From: Parazoarcus communis
GTDB taxonomy: Bacteria; Pseudomonadota; Gammaproteobacteria; Burkholderiales; Rhodocyclaceae
Reading direction: 5' to 3'
DNA: 64,000 nucleotides
Assembly (NCBI RefSeq): GCF_003111645.1
Contig: NZ_CP022187.1
Span: forward strand, 4,402,001-4,466,000
A program made the translations under genes and the position numbers. Below, one piece after another: positions 47,661 to 56,393 of this stretch. Every line of letters begins with the position of its first letter. Position 1 is the first letter of the stretch. The notes beneath the pieces were generated by a model. That model was not told the DNA's origin. It saw nothing but the letters and a program-made list of their open reading frames with translations, and did no database searches.

Positions 47661-48938
47661 TCAGCTCTTGCGCGCGACTGCGCGATAGCCGATGTCGCGG
47701 CGGTACTGGCAGCCATCGAACTGAATCGTTGCCGCGAGATCGTATGCCGCCTTCTGCGCCGCCTTCACGTTGTCTCCGAGCGCGGTCACACACAGCACTC
47801 TGCCGCCGGAGGTGACGACTTCACCGTCGCGTTCGGCGGTGCCGGCGTGAAAGACGTGTGTGCTGTCCTCGCCAGCGGGTGTCAGGCCGGTGATCGGGTC
47901 GCCCTTGCGCGGACTGTCAGGGTAGCCTGCAGCGGCGAGCACCACGCCGAGCGCGACCCGACGGTCCCATTCGGCCTCGATCTGATCGAGTTTGCCGGCA
48001 ATGGCTGCTTCGATGAGATCGGCAAGATCCGTCTTGAGGCGCATCATGATCGGCTGGGTTTCGGGGTCGCCCATGCGGCAGTTGAACTCGACCACCCTTG
48101 GCTTGCCTTCGCCATCGATCATCAGACCAGCATAGAGGAAGCCGGTGTAGGGCAGGCCGTCGGCGGTCATGCCGGCCAGCGTCGGCAGGATGACTTCGCG
48201 CATGACGCGAGCGTGGACGTCAGGCGTCACCACCGGGGCGGGCGAGTACGCGCCCATGCCGCCCGTGTTGGGGCCCTGATCACCGTCGAGCAGACGCTTG
48301 TGGTCCTGGCTGGTGGCCAGTGGCAGTGCGTTCTTGCCGTCAGCCAGCACGATGAAGCTGGCTTCCTCGCCCTGCATGAACTCTTCGATGACGACACGTG
48401 CACCGGCGTCGCCCATCTTGTTGTCGAGCAGCATCATGTCGATGGCAGCGTGGGCTTCCTCGGCCGTCATTGCCACCACCACGCCCTTGCCTGCGGCAAG
48501 GCCGTCGGCCTTGATCACGATCGGTGCGCCTTCGGCGTCGATGTAGGCATGGGCTTCGGCGGCGTCCGAGAAGGTCTGATACTTCGCGGTCGGAATGCCG
48601 TGGCGCAGCAGGAAGCGCTTGGCGAAGTCCTTCGAACTCTCGAGCTGGGCGGCATTCTTCGTCGGCCCGAAGATCGGCAGGCCGGCGGCGCGGAAGGCGT
48701 CGACCACGCCGGCTGCAAGCGGTGCCTCGGGGCCGACCACGGTGAAGCCGACCTGCTCGCTGCGGGCAAGCGCCACGAGGTCGGCGACTTCGGTTGCTGC
48801 CACGTTCTGCAGCTTGGGCTCGCGCGCGGTGCCCGGGTTGCCGGGGGCGGCCAGAACGCGCGTGACCTTGGGCGACTGGGCAAGCTTCCAGGCCAGCGCG
48901 TGTTCGCGCCCGCCCGAGCCGATGACGAGGACTTTCAT
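47661..48938 (-). CDS. purD: Phosphoribosylamine--glycine ligase
   Basis: This 425-residue ATP-grasp enzyme makes GAR, the second step of purine synthesis. It starts VLVIGSGGREHALAWKLAQS, has GPEAPLAAGVVDAF, the ATP-grasp loop VIKADGLAAGKGVVVA, and NCRMGDPETQPIMMRL. An AGGAG sequence lies seven bases before the ATG ending at 48938. It follows purH by 18 bases on the same strand; purH-purD is a widespread operon. Confidence 0.98.
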   Translation of the reverse strand: MKVLVIGSGGREHALAWKLAQSPKVTRVLAAPGNPGTAREPKLQNVAATEVADLVALARSEQVGFTVVGPEAPLAAGVVDAFRAAGLPIFGPTKNAAQLESSKDFAKRFLLRHGIPTAKYQTFSDAAEAHAYIDAEGAPIVIKADGLAAGKGVVVAMTAEEAHAAIDMMLLDNKMGDAGARVVIEEFMQGEEASFIVLADGKNALPLATSQDHKRLLDGDQGPNTGGMGAYSPAPVVTPDVHARVMREVILPTLAGMTADGLPYTGFLYAGLMIDGEGKPRVVEFNCRMGDPETQPIMMRLKTDLADLIEAAIAGKLDQIEAEWDRRVALGVVLAAAGYPDSPRKGDPITGLTPAGEDSTHVFHAGTAERDGEVVTSGGRVLCVTALGDNVKAAQKAAYDLAATIQFDGCQYRRDIGYRAVARKS

Positions 48939-48956
48939 GTGCTGCTCCTGGGGCGA

Positions 48957-50540
48957 TCAGTGACGGAAGTGGCGGAAGCCGGTGAGCACCATCGCGATGT
49001 TCTGCTCGTCGGCAGCGGTGATCACCTCGGCGTCACGCATCGAGCCACCGGGCTGGATCACCGCAGTGGCGCCAGCCTGCGCAAGGACGTCGAGACCGTC
49101 GCGGAATGGGAAGAAGGCATCCGATGCCACCACGCAACCGGCGATCTGCAGGCCGGCGTTCTCCGCCTTGATCTTGGCGATACGGGCAGAATCCACGCGG
49201 CTCATCTGGCCGGCGCCGACGCCAATGGTCATGCCGTCACGGCAATAGACGATGGCGTTCGACTTGACGTACTTGGCGACGCGCCAGGCGAACAGCATGT
49301 CGCGCATCTCTGCTTCGGTCGGCGCACGCTTGGTCACCACCTTGAGGTCGGCGATCTGGATGCGGGCTTCGTCCGCACTCTGCACCAGCAGGCCACCGCC
49401 CACGCGCTTGTAGTCGAAGGCGCCGGCAGGCTTGCCCAGCGGGCAGGTGAGCACGCGCACGTTCTGCTTGGCACGCAGCAGTTCGAGTGCTTCAGCCGTG
49501 TAGGACGGCGCGATCAGCACTTCGAGGAACTGGGCGGAAACGGCTTCGGCCGCGGCACGATCGACTTCGCTGTTGAAGGCGATGATGCCGCCGAAGGCCG
49601 AGGTCGGGTCGGTGGAGAAGGCTTTCTTGTAGGCCTCGAGCGGCGTAGCGCCGATCGCCACGCCACAGGGGTTGGCGTGCTTGACGATGACGCAGGCGCC
49701 GGTGTCGAAGGCCTTGACGCATTCCCACGCTGCATCGGCGTCGGCAATGTTGTTGTAGGACAGTTCCTTGCCCTGCAGCTGTGCGTAGCTGGAGATCGAG
49801 CCCTCGGGCGCATTCGGCTCCTTGTAGAAGGCCGCGCTCTGGTGCGGGTTCTCGCCGTAGCGCAGGTTCTGGACCTTGTCGAAGGCGAGCTGGAAGCGCT
49901 CGGGGTAGGTCTGCTTCGACACGTCACCGACTTCGTTGGTGACCAGTGCGGTGAGGTGATTGGAGATCGCGGAGTCGTAACGTGCGGTGTGGGTGAAGGC
50001 CTTCACCGCGAGGGCGAAGCGGGTCTTGTAGCTCAGCTTGCCCTCGCCGGCCTTGAGTTCGGCCACGATGTCGGCGTAATCCGCAGGGTCGGTCACGATG
50101 CCGACGCCGCCGGCTTCGTTGCCGTGGTTCTTTGCTGCAGCGCGGACCATGGTGGGACCGCCGATGTCGATGTTCTCGATCGCATCCTCGAGCGTGCAGT
50201 CGGGGCGGGCAACGGTCTGCTGGAAGGGGTAGAGGTTCACCACCACCAGGTCGATGCGGCCGATGTCGTGCTCGGCGATGGTCGCCATGTGCTCCGGCAG
50301 GTCGCGGCGGGCGAGAATGCCGCCGTGCACCTTGGGGTGCAGGGTCTTGACCCGGCCGTCCAGCATTTCCGGAAAGCCGGTGTGATCGGCTACGTCGGTG
50401 ACGTCGAGGCCGGCTTCACGCAGCAGGCTGGCGGTGCCGCCGGTGGACAGGAGCTTGACGCCGAGTCCGGCGAGTTCGCGGGCGAATTCGAGCACGCCGC
50501 TTTTGTCGGAAACGCTGATCAGGGCTTGGGTGACTTTCAT
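48957..50540 (-). CDS. purH: Bifunctional AICAR transformylase/IMP cyclohydrolase
   Basis: This 527-residue enzyme carries out the last two steps of IMP synthesis. The N-terminal IMP cyclohydrolase part has [32 protein letters not shown] and [18 protein letters not shown]; the C-terminal AICAR transformylase part has [25 protein letters not shown] and the late [12 protein letters not shown]. All are intact. It lies between fis and purD on the same strand, with a 96-base gap after fis. Confidence 0.98.
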   Translation of the reverse strand: MKVTQALISVSDKSGVLEFARELAGLGVKLLSTGGTASLLREAGLDVTDVADHTGFPEMLDGRVKTLHPKVHGGILARRDLPEHMATIAEHDIGRIDLVVVNLYPFQQTVARPDCTLEDAIENIDIGGPTMVRAAAKNHGNEAGGVGIVTDPADYADIVAELKAGEGKLSYKTRFALAVKAFTHTARYDSAISNHLTALVTNEVGDVSKQTYPERFQLAFDKVQNLRYGENPHQSAAFYKEPNAPEGSISSYAQLQGKELSYNNIADADAAWECVKAFDTGACVIVKHANPCGVAIGATPLEAYKKAFSTDPTSAFGGIIAFNSEVDRAAAEAVSAQFLEVLIAPSYTAEALELLRAKQNVRVLTCPLGKPAGAFDYKRVGGGLLVQSADEARIQIADLKVVTKRAPTEAEMRDMLFAWRVAKYVKSNAIVYCRDGMTIGVGAGQMSRVDSARIAKIKAENAGLQIAGCVVASDAFFPFRDGLDVLAQAGATAVIQPGGSMRDAEVITAADEQNIAMVLTGFRHFRH

Positions 50541-50636
50541 CGTGGGGCCTGGCTTGGAGAGTTGAATCGGAAATCGGTGTTGCGGCGCGGCGCCGTTACG
50601 GCGTGCTGCTTCGCAGCCGCAGGTGCGGCCTGTGCA

Positions 50637-50873
50637 TCAGAGCAGGTCGTAGTCGGTCAGCTTGCGACGCAGCGTGTTGCGGTTGATGCCGAGCATGTCG
50701 GCGGCCACGGTCTGGTTGCCCTTGGCCTGCTGCAACACGAATTCGAGCATCGGGCGCTCGACGTTGCGGATCACCATGTCGTAGATCGCAGCCGGACGTT
50801 CGCCGTCGAGGTCGCGGAAGTACTGGTCGAGTGTGCGGAAAACGGAATCGGCAATCTCGTTGCTGCGGCTCAT
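50637..50873 (-). CDS. fis: DNA-binding protein Fis
   Basis: This 78-residue nucleoid protein bends DNA and controls rRNA, tRNA and growth-phase genes. It has a helical N-terminal part (ADSVFRTLDQYFRDL) and the C-terminal helix-turn-helix KGNQTVAADMLGINRNTLRR. It is shorter than E. coli Fis at the N-terminus, as is normal in betaproteobacteria. It overlaps dusB by four bases (ATGA), the conserved dusB-fis operon. Confidence 0.96.
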   Translation of the reverse strand: MSRSNEIADSVFRTLDQYFRDLDGERPAAIYDMVIRNVERPMLEFVLQQAKGNQTVAADMLGINRNTLRRKLTDYDLL

Positions 50874-51922
50874 GCGGCAAGTTCCTGAGGCAGTTCTTCT
50901 TCGTAGCGCAGGCGGGTGTCGGCTTCCGCGAGACGACCGAAGAACTCGTCTACTGCAGCAAGCTGTGCCGACACGTCCGGCAGTTGATTCATGGTGTGGC
51001 GGAAAGCAGCCGATCCGACCAGGCCCTTGGTGTACCAGGAGATGTGCTTGCGCGCGATGCGCACACCGGTCTCTTCGCCATAGAAGGCGTAGAGGTCGGC
51101 GAGGTGTTCGCGGCAGACCTGAAGGATCTCGGTGACCAGCGGGGGCGGAAGTTCTTCGCCCGTGCGCAGGAAGTGCTCGATCTCGCGGAAGATCCACGGC
51201 CGGCCCTGTGCGGCACGCCCGATCATGACGCCATCGGCGCCCGTGTAGTCGAGCACGAACTTGGCTTTCTGCGGGGTGGTGATGTCGCCGTTGGCGATCA
51301 CCGGAATGTTCACCAGTGACTTGACCAGTGCAATGGTGTCGTACTCGGCCTGACCCATGTACTGGTCGGCGCGGGTGCGGCCATGGATGGCGATCGCACG
51401 GATGCCAGACTCCTGGGCAATGCGGGCGATGGTCGGTGCGTTCTTGTTCTCGCGGTTCCAGCCGGTACGGAACTTGAGCGTGATCGGGGTGTTCGGCACT
51501 GCATTCACGACGGCTTCGAGGATGCGGGCAACCAGGGGCTCGTCCTGCATCAGCGCGGAGCCAGCCATGACGTTGCACACTTTCTTTGCCGGGCAGCCCA
51601 TGTTGATGTCGATGATCTGGGCGCCACGGTCGGCGTTGTGGCGCGCGGCCTCGGCCATCATTGCCGGGTCGGCGCCTGCGATCTGCACCGAGATCGGGTC
51701 GACCTCGCCGTCGTGGTTGGCGCGACGCTGGGTTTTCGCGCTGCCGTACAGCAGCGAGTTCGAGGTCACCATCTCGGATACGGCAACACCGGCCCCCAGT
51801 TTCTTGCACAACTGGCGGAACGGACGGTCGGTCACACCGGCCATCGGGGCGACAAAGAGGTTGTTGCGTAAGGTGAATCCGGCGAACTGCATGGGCTGAG
51901 GCGGGCGGGAAAAGAGCGGCAT
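50870..51922 (-). CDS. dusB: tRNA-dihydrouridine synthase B
   Basis: This 350-residue FMN enzyme reduces specific uridines in the tRNA D-loop. It has NNLFVAPMAGVTDRPFRQLC, the catalytic cysteine region DINMGCPAKKV, KFRTGW, the HGRTRADQYMG motif and VIANGDITTPQKA. I used the ATG ending at 51922, which has a GGGG stretch upstream; an ATG ten codons later (ending 51892) would match the E. coli start. It is translationally coupled to fis. Confidence 0.96.
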   Translation of the reverse strand: MPLFSRPPQPMQFAGFTLRNNLFVAPMAGVTDRPFRQLCKKLGAGVAVSEMVTSNSLLYGSAKTQRRANHDGEVDPISVQIAGADPAMMAEAARHNADRGAQIIDINMGCPAKKVCNVMAGSALMQDEPLVARILEAVVNAVPNTPITLKFRTGWNRENKNAPTIARIAQESGIRAIAIHGRTRADQYMGQAEYDTIALVKSLVNIPVIANGDITTPQKAKFVLDYTGADGVMIGRAAQGRPWIFREIEHFLRTGEELPPPLVTEILQVCREHLADLYAFYGEETGVRIARKHISWYTKGLVGSAAFRHTMNQLPDVSAQLAAVDEFFGRLAEADTRLRYEEELPQELAA

Positions 51923-52008
51923 TTTACCCCATGCCGGGGGCGCTGGGGGGCAGCGTGGCGCGGGTGCAACCCTTCACGCCGGCTTTGGCTGCCTTGTCGT
52001 AGCCCCGT

Positions 52009-53154
52009 TTATGGCCAGGCGCGCGCACCAAACATCATGCGCTTGGCCACGAAGTGGCGCAGTGGCGGGCACAGATCGAGGGCGAACAGGCCCGCGCCAC
52101 GGGCGTGGCGCAAGGGGGCGATGTCGTTGCTGAACAGTCGCACCAGACTGTCGGTGAAGCGGATCGTGCCGAGACGGTCGAGGCCACGGGTGCTGCCGTA
52201 TTCGCCCAGCAGCGCTGTGTTGCCGGGGTCGTCGCCACGTTCGATCAGCAGGTCGGCAAATGCGCGAACGTCGCGCAGGGCAAGGTTGAAGCCCTGGCCT
52301 GCCACCGGATGCATGGTCTGTGCTGCGTTGCCGAGCCACACCGTGCGCTGCCCGACCGGGGTCTTGCGATAGCGCAGCAGCAGTGGGTAGCGCAGTCGGT
52401 CGGTGACGGCGGTCAGGCTTACGCGATGACCGAAAATGGCCTGCAGGCGGGCAAGGTAGGTATGGGCGTCGAGTTCGAGCAGGCTGTCGGCGGCGTCGGC
52501 GGCGACAACATGGACGACTGCGAAGCCCTGTGCGCAGGGCAGCAATGCCGCCGGTCCTGCGCTGGTGAAACGCTCGAAGGCGGTGTTGTGGTGGCCGCCG
52601 GTGACGGCGACCTGGGAGATCAGTGCATGTTGGTGGTAGTCATGCTCGACCATGTCATCGTCGCCAGCGTTCATGCCGCCCTCGGCACAGGCGGCCAGCC
52701 GCACGGAAAGCGTGCCGGCGTGCTGTCCCTTGAGGCTGGCGATGACGTCGTCCGCGCCTGGCGCGAGATGGCTGACCTCGGTGCCGTCGAGCACCGGAAT
52801 GCCCGCTTCGTCCACCTTGCGCCGCAGCGCGCCAGCCAGCGCACCGGCCGGCATCACGTGCCCGAGCGCGGGAATGTCGTAGTCCGCAGCATGCAGCATG
52901 GCGCGGCCGAAGCTGCCCTGTTGCGAGATGTGGATGGTCTTGATCGGGGTGGCCGGCAGGCCCTGCCACACGCCGAGCTGTTCGAGGCTGAGGCGGGTTC
53001 CATGCGCCAGCGCGAGGATGCGGGGGTCCTCGGCGGCCGCATGTGCGGCCCGGGCGTCGGCCAGGATGATGTCCAGTCCGGCATCTTTCAGAAACAGTGC
53101 CAGCGCCAGGCCAACCGGGCCGGCGCCGACGATCAGGAGGTCATGCCGCTGCAT
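52009..53154 (-). CDS. ubiH: UbiH/COQ6-family FAD-dependent hydroxylase
   Basis: This 381-residue flavoprotein monooxygenase hydroxylates ubiquinone precursors. The FAD site is GAGPVGLALALFL at the start, and the second FAD motif reads GNAAQTMHPVAGQGFNLALRD (Gln in a place where His is common). It overlaps pepP by 14 bases, as in the E. coli pepP-ubiH pair, which supports UbiH, although other members of the family (UbiI, UbiF) cannot be fully excluded by reading alone. Confidence 0.82.
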   Translation of the reverse strand: MQRHDLLIVGAGPVGLALALFLKDAGLDIILADARAAHAAAEDPRILALAHGTRLSLEQLGVWQGLPATPIKTIHISQQGSFGRAMLHAADYDIPALGHVMPAGALAGALRRKVDEAGIPVLDGTEVSHLAPGADDVIASLKGQHAGTLSVRLAACAEGGMNAGDDDMVEHDYHQHALISQVAVTGGHHNTAFERFTSAGPAALLPCAQGFAVVHVVAADAADSLLELDAHTYLARLQAIFGHRVSLTAVTDRLRYPLLLRYRKTPVGQRTVWLGNAAQTMHPVAGQGFNLALRDVRAFADLLIERGDDPGNTALLGEYGSTRGLDRLGTIRFTDSLVRLFSNDIAPLRHARGAGLFALDLCPPLRHFVAKRMMFGARAWP

Positions 53155-54493
53155 CGGCCTGGTCCCGCATCAGGGCTTCGATCTGATCGATTTCGCGCGG
53201 CACGCCATCGGTAATGTATTCGCAACCCTCTGCGGTGACGACCGCGTCATCCTCGATGCGGATGCCGATGTTCCAGAATGCCTCGGGCACGTCGGCCGAC
53301 GGGCGGATGTAGCAGCCGGGCTCGACCGTCAGCACCATGCCCGGCTCGAGTGGGCGCCACTCGCCGCCAAGCTTGTACTCGCCGGCGTCGTGCACGTCCA
53401 TGCCCAGCCAGTGCCCGGTGCGGTGCATGTAGAAGCGGCGGTAATCGCCCTTTTCCATGACTTCGTCAAAACTGCCGCGGAGCAGGCCGAGGTCGATCAT
53501 GCCGCGAGCGAGTACCTCGACAGCGGCTTCGTGGGGCTCGTTCCAGTGTGCGCCGGGCCGGATGGCTGCCCGTGCGGCATGCTGAGAGGCCAGCACCAGC
53601 TCGTAGACATCCCGTTGCGGGCCGCTGAAGCGACCGTTGACCGGGAAGGTCCGGCTGATGTCGGAAGCGTAGCCGTCCAGTTCGCAGCCGGCATCGATCA
53701 GCAGCAGTTCGCCGTCGCGCATGCGGCGCTCGTTCTCGACGTAATGCAGCACACAGGCGTTCGCGCCGCTGGCAACGATCGAGGTGTAGGCAGGGGCCTG
53801 GCTGCCGTTCGAGCGGAACGCATGCAGCAGTTCTGCCTCGATCTCGTATTCGAAGCGGCCCGGCCGTGTCTGCTGCATCGCGCGGCAGTGAGCCGCGGCG
53901 GAAATGCTCGCGGCGCGGCGCATGGTGTTCAGTTCGCTTGCGTCCTTGATCAGGCGCATCTCGTCGAGGTCGGCGCGCAGGTCGCGCACCGAGTGTGGTG
54001 GCGTGACGCCGGTGCGGGCATTGGCGCGCACGGCGTTGAGTGCGCTCATGATCCGCGCGTCCCACTCGTTGTCGTAACCGAGTCCGCACCACAGCACGGC
54101 CTGGTTGGCGAGCAGATCGGGCAGGCGCTTTTCGAGTTCGCCGATGGTCCATGCTTCGTCGAAGCCGAACAGCGCGCTGGCCGCGTCCGGTCCTTGGCGG
54201 TAGCCATCCCAGATCTCGCGCTCTTCATTCTTTTCGCGGCAGAACAGAATCTGCCTGGGCGTTTCACCCGCAACCAATACCAGCACCGCTTCCGGCTCAC
54301 GAAAGCCGCTCAGATAGTAGAAATAGCTGTCGTGGCGATAGGGGTAGTGCGCATCGCGGTTGCGCGTGCGTTCCGGTGCGGTTGGCAGGATGGCAATGCC
54401 GCCGCCGGCTGCGTCCATTCGCGCCAGCAGGCGCTCGCGACGGGCACGGAAGGGAAGGGTGTCCAGGTGCAGGGGATCTGTCAGAGCATTCAT
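53141..54493 (-). CDS. pepP: Xaa-Pro aminopeptidase
   Basis: This 450-residue metallopeptidase removes N-terminal residues before proline. The N-terminal domain starts RARRERLLARM and contains YRHDSYFYYLSGFREPEAV; the pita-bread catalytic domain has the metal ligands in LLIDAGCELDGYASDISRTF, the His in HRTGHWLGMDVHD and Glu residues in VLTVEPGCYI and GIRIEDDAVVT. The length is normal. It overlaps ubiH, so both are read from one mRNA. Confidence 0.96.
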   Translation of the reverse strand: MNALTDPLHLDTLPFRARRERLLARMDAAGGGIAILPTAPERTRNRDAHYPYRHDSYFYYLSGFREPEAVLVLVAGETPRQILFCREKNEEREIWDGYRQGPDAASALFGFDEAWTIGELEKRLPDLLANQAVLWCGLGYDNEWDARIMSALNAVRANARTGVTPPHSVRDLRADLDEMRLIKDASELNTMRRAASISAAAHCRAMQQTRPGRFEYEIEAELLHAFRSNGSQAPAYTSIVASGANACVLHYVENERRMRDGELLLIDAGCELDGYASDISRTFPVNGRFSGPQRDVYELVLASQHAARAAIRPGAHWNEPHEAAVEVLARGMIDLGLLRGSFDEVMEKGDYRRFYMHRTGHWLGMDVHDAGEYKLGGEWRPLEPGMVLTVEPGCYIRPSADVPEAFWNIGIRIEDDAVVTAEGCEYITDGVPREIDQIEALMRDQADAAA

Positions 54494-54561
54494 GGCGAAA
54501 TTATGGCACGGGTCGGCGACACAGGCTCCGACCGCCGATCCGGAAAAAGGTGCGGCATGCC

Positions 54562-55251
54562 TCAGGGCGCACCGCGGGAGAGTGCGGCGTCGAGCGCCTG
54601 CAGGCGTTCAGGGGTGCCGACATCGATCCATTGGCCGGGGTGCAGCTTGCCGCTGACCCGATCCGCATCCATTGCCGATCGCAGCAGCGGGGCGAGTTTT
54701 GCTGGAATGCCCGATGTGAGCCCATCGAAGAGTTGAGGGTGATAGGCGCCGATGCCGGAAAAGGTGAGACGCGGCGTGCCGTGGGTCCGCACGCGTCCCG
54801 CATTGAGCGCGAAATCGCCATCGACGTTGTGCTCGGGGTTGGCGACCAGGACAAGGTGGGCGAGGTCGGTGCTGGCGTTCAGTCTGGCTGCGGTCGTCTG
54901 CAGGGCAGTGAAGTCGACGTCGCAGAATACATCGCCATTGACCACGATGAAGGCGCCGTCACCGAGCCGGGGCAGGGCCTGGCGGATGCCGCCGGCGGTT
55001 TCGAGTGCGCGGGTTTCCGGTGACCACGAAATGCGAACGCCGAGTGCCTGTCCGTCGCCAAGTGTGTCTTCAAGCTGCTGCCCGAGGTGGGCATGGTTGA
55101 TCACGAGTTCGGTGATGCCGGCGTCGCGCAGGCGTTCGATATGCCAGACGATCAGCGGCTTTCCGCCCACCGTCAGCAGCGGTTTCGGGCAGGTGTCGGT
55201 GAGCGGTCGCATGCGCTCGCCGCGACCGGCGGCGAGGATCATGGCTTTCAT
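54562..55251 (-). CDS. murU: N-acetylmuramate alpha-1-phosphate uridylyltransferase
   Basis: This 229-residue nucleotidyltransferase makes UDP-MurNAc from MurNAc-1-phosphate in the cell-wall recycling route first shown in Pseudomonas. It begins KAMILAAGRGERMRPLTDTC with the PKPLL motif, then VVNGDVFCDVDF and WIDVGTPERLQAL near the end. The frame is open upstream, but the real start is the ATG ending at 55251, which overlaps the amgK stop by one base. The pair amgK-murU is diagnostic of this pathway. Confidence 0.93.
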   Translation of the reverse strand: MKAMILAAGRGERMRPLTDTCPKPLLTVGGKPLIVWHIERLRDAGITELVINHAHLGQQLEDTLGDGQALGVRISWSPETRALETAGGIRQALPRLGDGAFIVVNGDVFCDVDFTALQTTAARLNASTDLAHLVLVANPEHNVDGDFALNAGRVRTHGTPRLTFSGIGAYHPQLFDGLTSGIPAKLAPLLRSAMDADRVSGKLHPGQWIDVGTPERLQALDAALSRGAP

Positions 55252-56270
55252 CAGAAGGTGTAGCCGAACTGGACCGGAACCGGGTCGAGCTTGTCGATGA
55301 CCTTGAGCAACGGGCCCAGCGCGCGATAACGGTCGCAGGCCTTGCGCAGGTATTCCATTACCAGCGGCATGTCCTGGAGATAGGCCTCCTTGCCGTCGCG
55401 ATGACACAGCCGGGCGAAGATGCCGAGCACCTTCAGGTGGCGCTGCACGCCCATCCATTCGTAATCGCGATGGAAGTCGCCGAAATCCTCTCGTACAGGG
55501 AGGCCGAGCTGGCGCGCCATTTCCCAGTAACGCGCCAGAATATCGAGTGCAAAGTCCTCGTCCCAACGGATATAGGCGTCCTTGAGCAGGGACACGAGGT
55601 CGTAGGTGATCGGCCCGTACACTGCATCCTGAAAGTCGATGATGCCCGGGTTGATGCCGTCGTCGATCTTCATCAGGTTGCGTGAATGGTAGTCCCGGTG
55701 GACGAATACCCGCGGCTGCGAAAGGTTGGCCGCGATGATCTGGTCAAAGGCAGACATCAGCGTGGCCTCGTCCCGGGCATCCAGCGTCATCTTCTTGTGA
55801 TGGCCGATATACCACTCTGGAAACAGCATCAACTCGCGGCGGAGGAGCGCCTCGGAGTACTCTGGAAGTACGTCGGGGCGGCTGGCGGCCTGAATTGCAA
55901 TCAGCGAGCCGATTGCATCTGCATACAGGTGGGCGGCCTGCATCTGGTCGCACCCGGGCGCCTGCAATGCAGACAGATAGGTCGTATTGCCGAGGTCCGA
56001 GAGCAGCAGGAAGCCCTGCTTCAGGTCCTCCGCGAGCACGTCGGGAACGTGCACGCCCGCAGTACGGAACAGCCCGGCGATGGTCAGCCACGGGCGGCAG
56101 TCTTCCTGAGCCGGCGGGGCATCCATCACGATCAGACTGGGGCTGCCGTCAGCGAAACGAATACGAAAATAGCGCCTGAAGCTGGCATCGGCCGAGGCCG
56201 GGCTGAGCTCGTAGCTGCGGCCGGAAAGCTGGCCGTCGAGCCAGTGCTGGAGTTGGGCGAGTCTGGGCAA
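55251..56270 (-). CDS. amgK: N-acetylmuramate/N-acetylglucosamine kinase
   Basis: This 339-residue aminoglycoside-phosphotransferase-fold kinase phosphorylates the anomeric carbon of MurNAc. The Brenner motif HRDYHSRNL (about 191-199) and the metal-binding IIDFQDAVYGP are present. I chose a TTG start ending at 56270 because GGAGA lies seven bases upstream; a second TTG 15 codons before it has no Shine-Dalgarno. It is divergent from lptD with a 123-base gap, and coupled to murU downstream. Confidence 0.92.
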   Translation of the reverse strand: MPRLAQLQHWLDGQLSGRSYELSPASADASFRRYFRIRFADGSPSLIVMDAPPAQEDCRPWLTIAGLFRTAGVHVPDVLAEDLKQGFLLLSDLGNTTYLSALQAPGCDQMQAAHLYADAIGSLIAIQAASRPDVLPEYSEALLRRELMLFPEWYIGHHKKMTLDARDEATLMSAFDQIIAANLSQPRVFVHRDYHSRNLMKIDDGINPGIIDFQDAVYGPITYDLVSLLKDAYIRWDEDFALDILARYWEMARQLGLPVREDFGDFHRDYEWMGVQRHLKVLGIFARLCHRDGKEAYLQDMPLVMEYLRKACDRYRALGPLLKVIDKLDPVPVQFGYTF

Positions 56271-56393
56271 GCGGGTTCTCCGCGATCGTTCGTGTAGAAT
56301 TCGCGAGTTTATCAATACGGCTGCCTGTGCGGGCAGTCGCTCACATTCTGCCGACTGGGGTTCGCTTTGCCAGACTTGGGTTTGAACACGCGG

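Noticed and set aside
47847-50888. A very long open frame on the plus strand opposite purD and purH (about 1000 codons)
   Set aside because: It is the mirror of real minus-strand genes in GC-rich DNA, has no family resemblance, and purD/purH are unmistakable.
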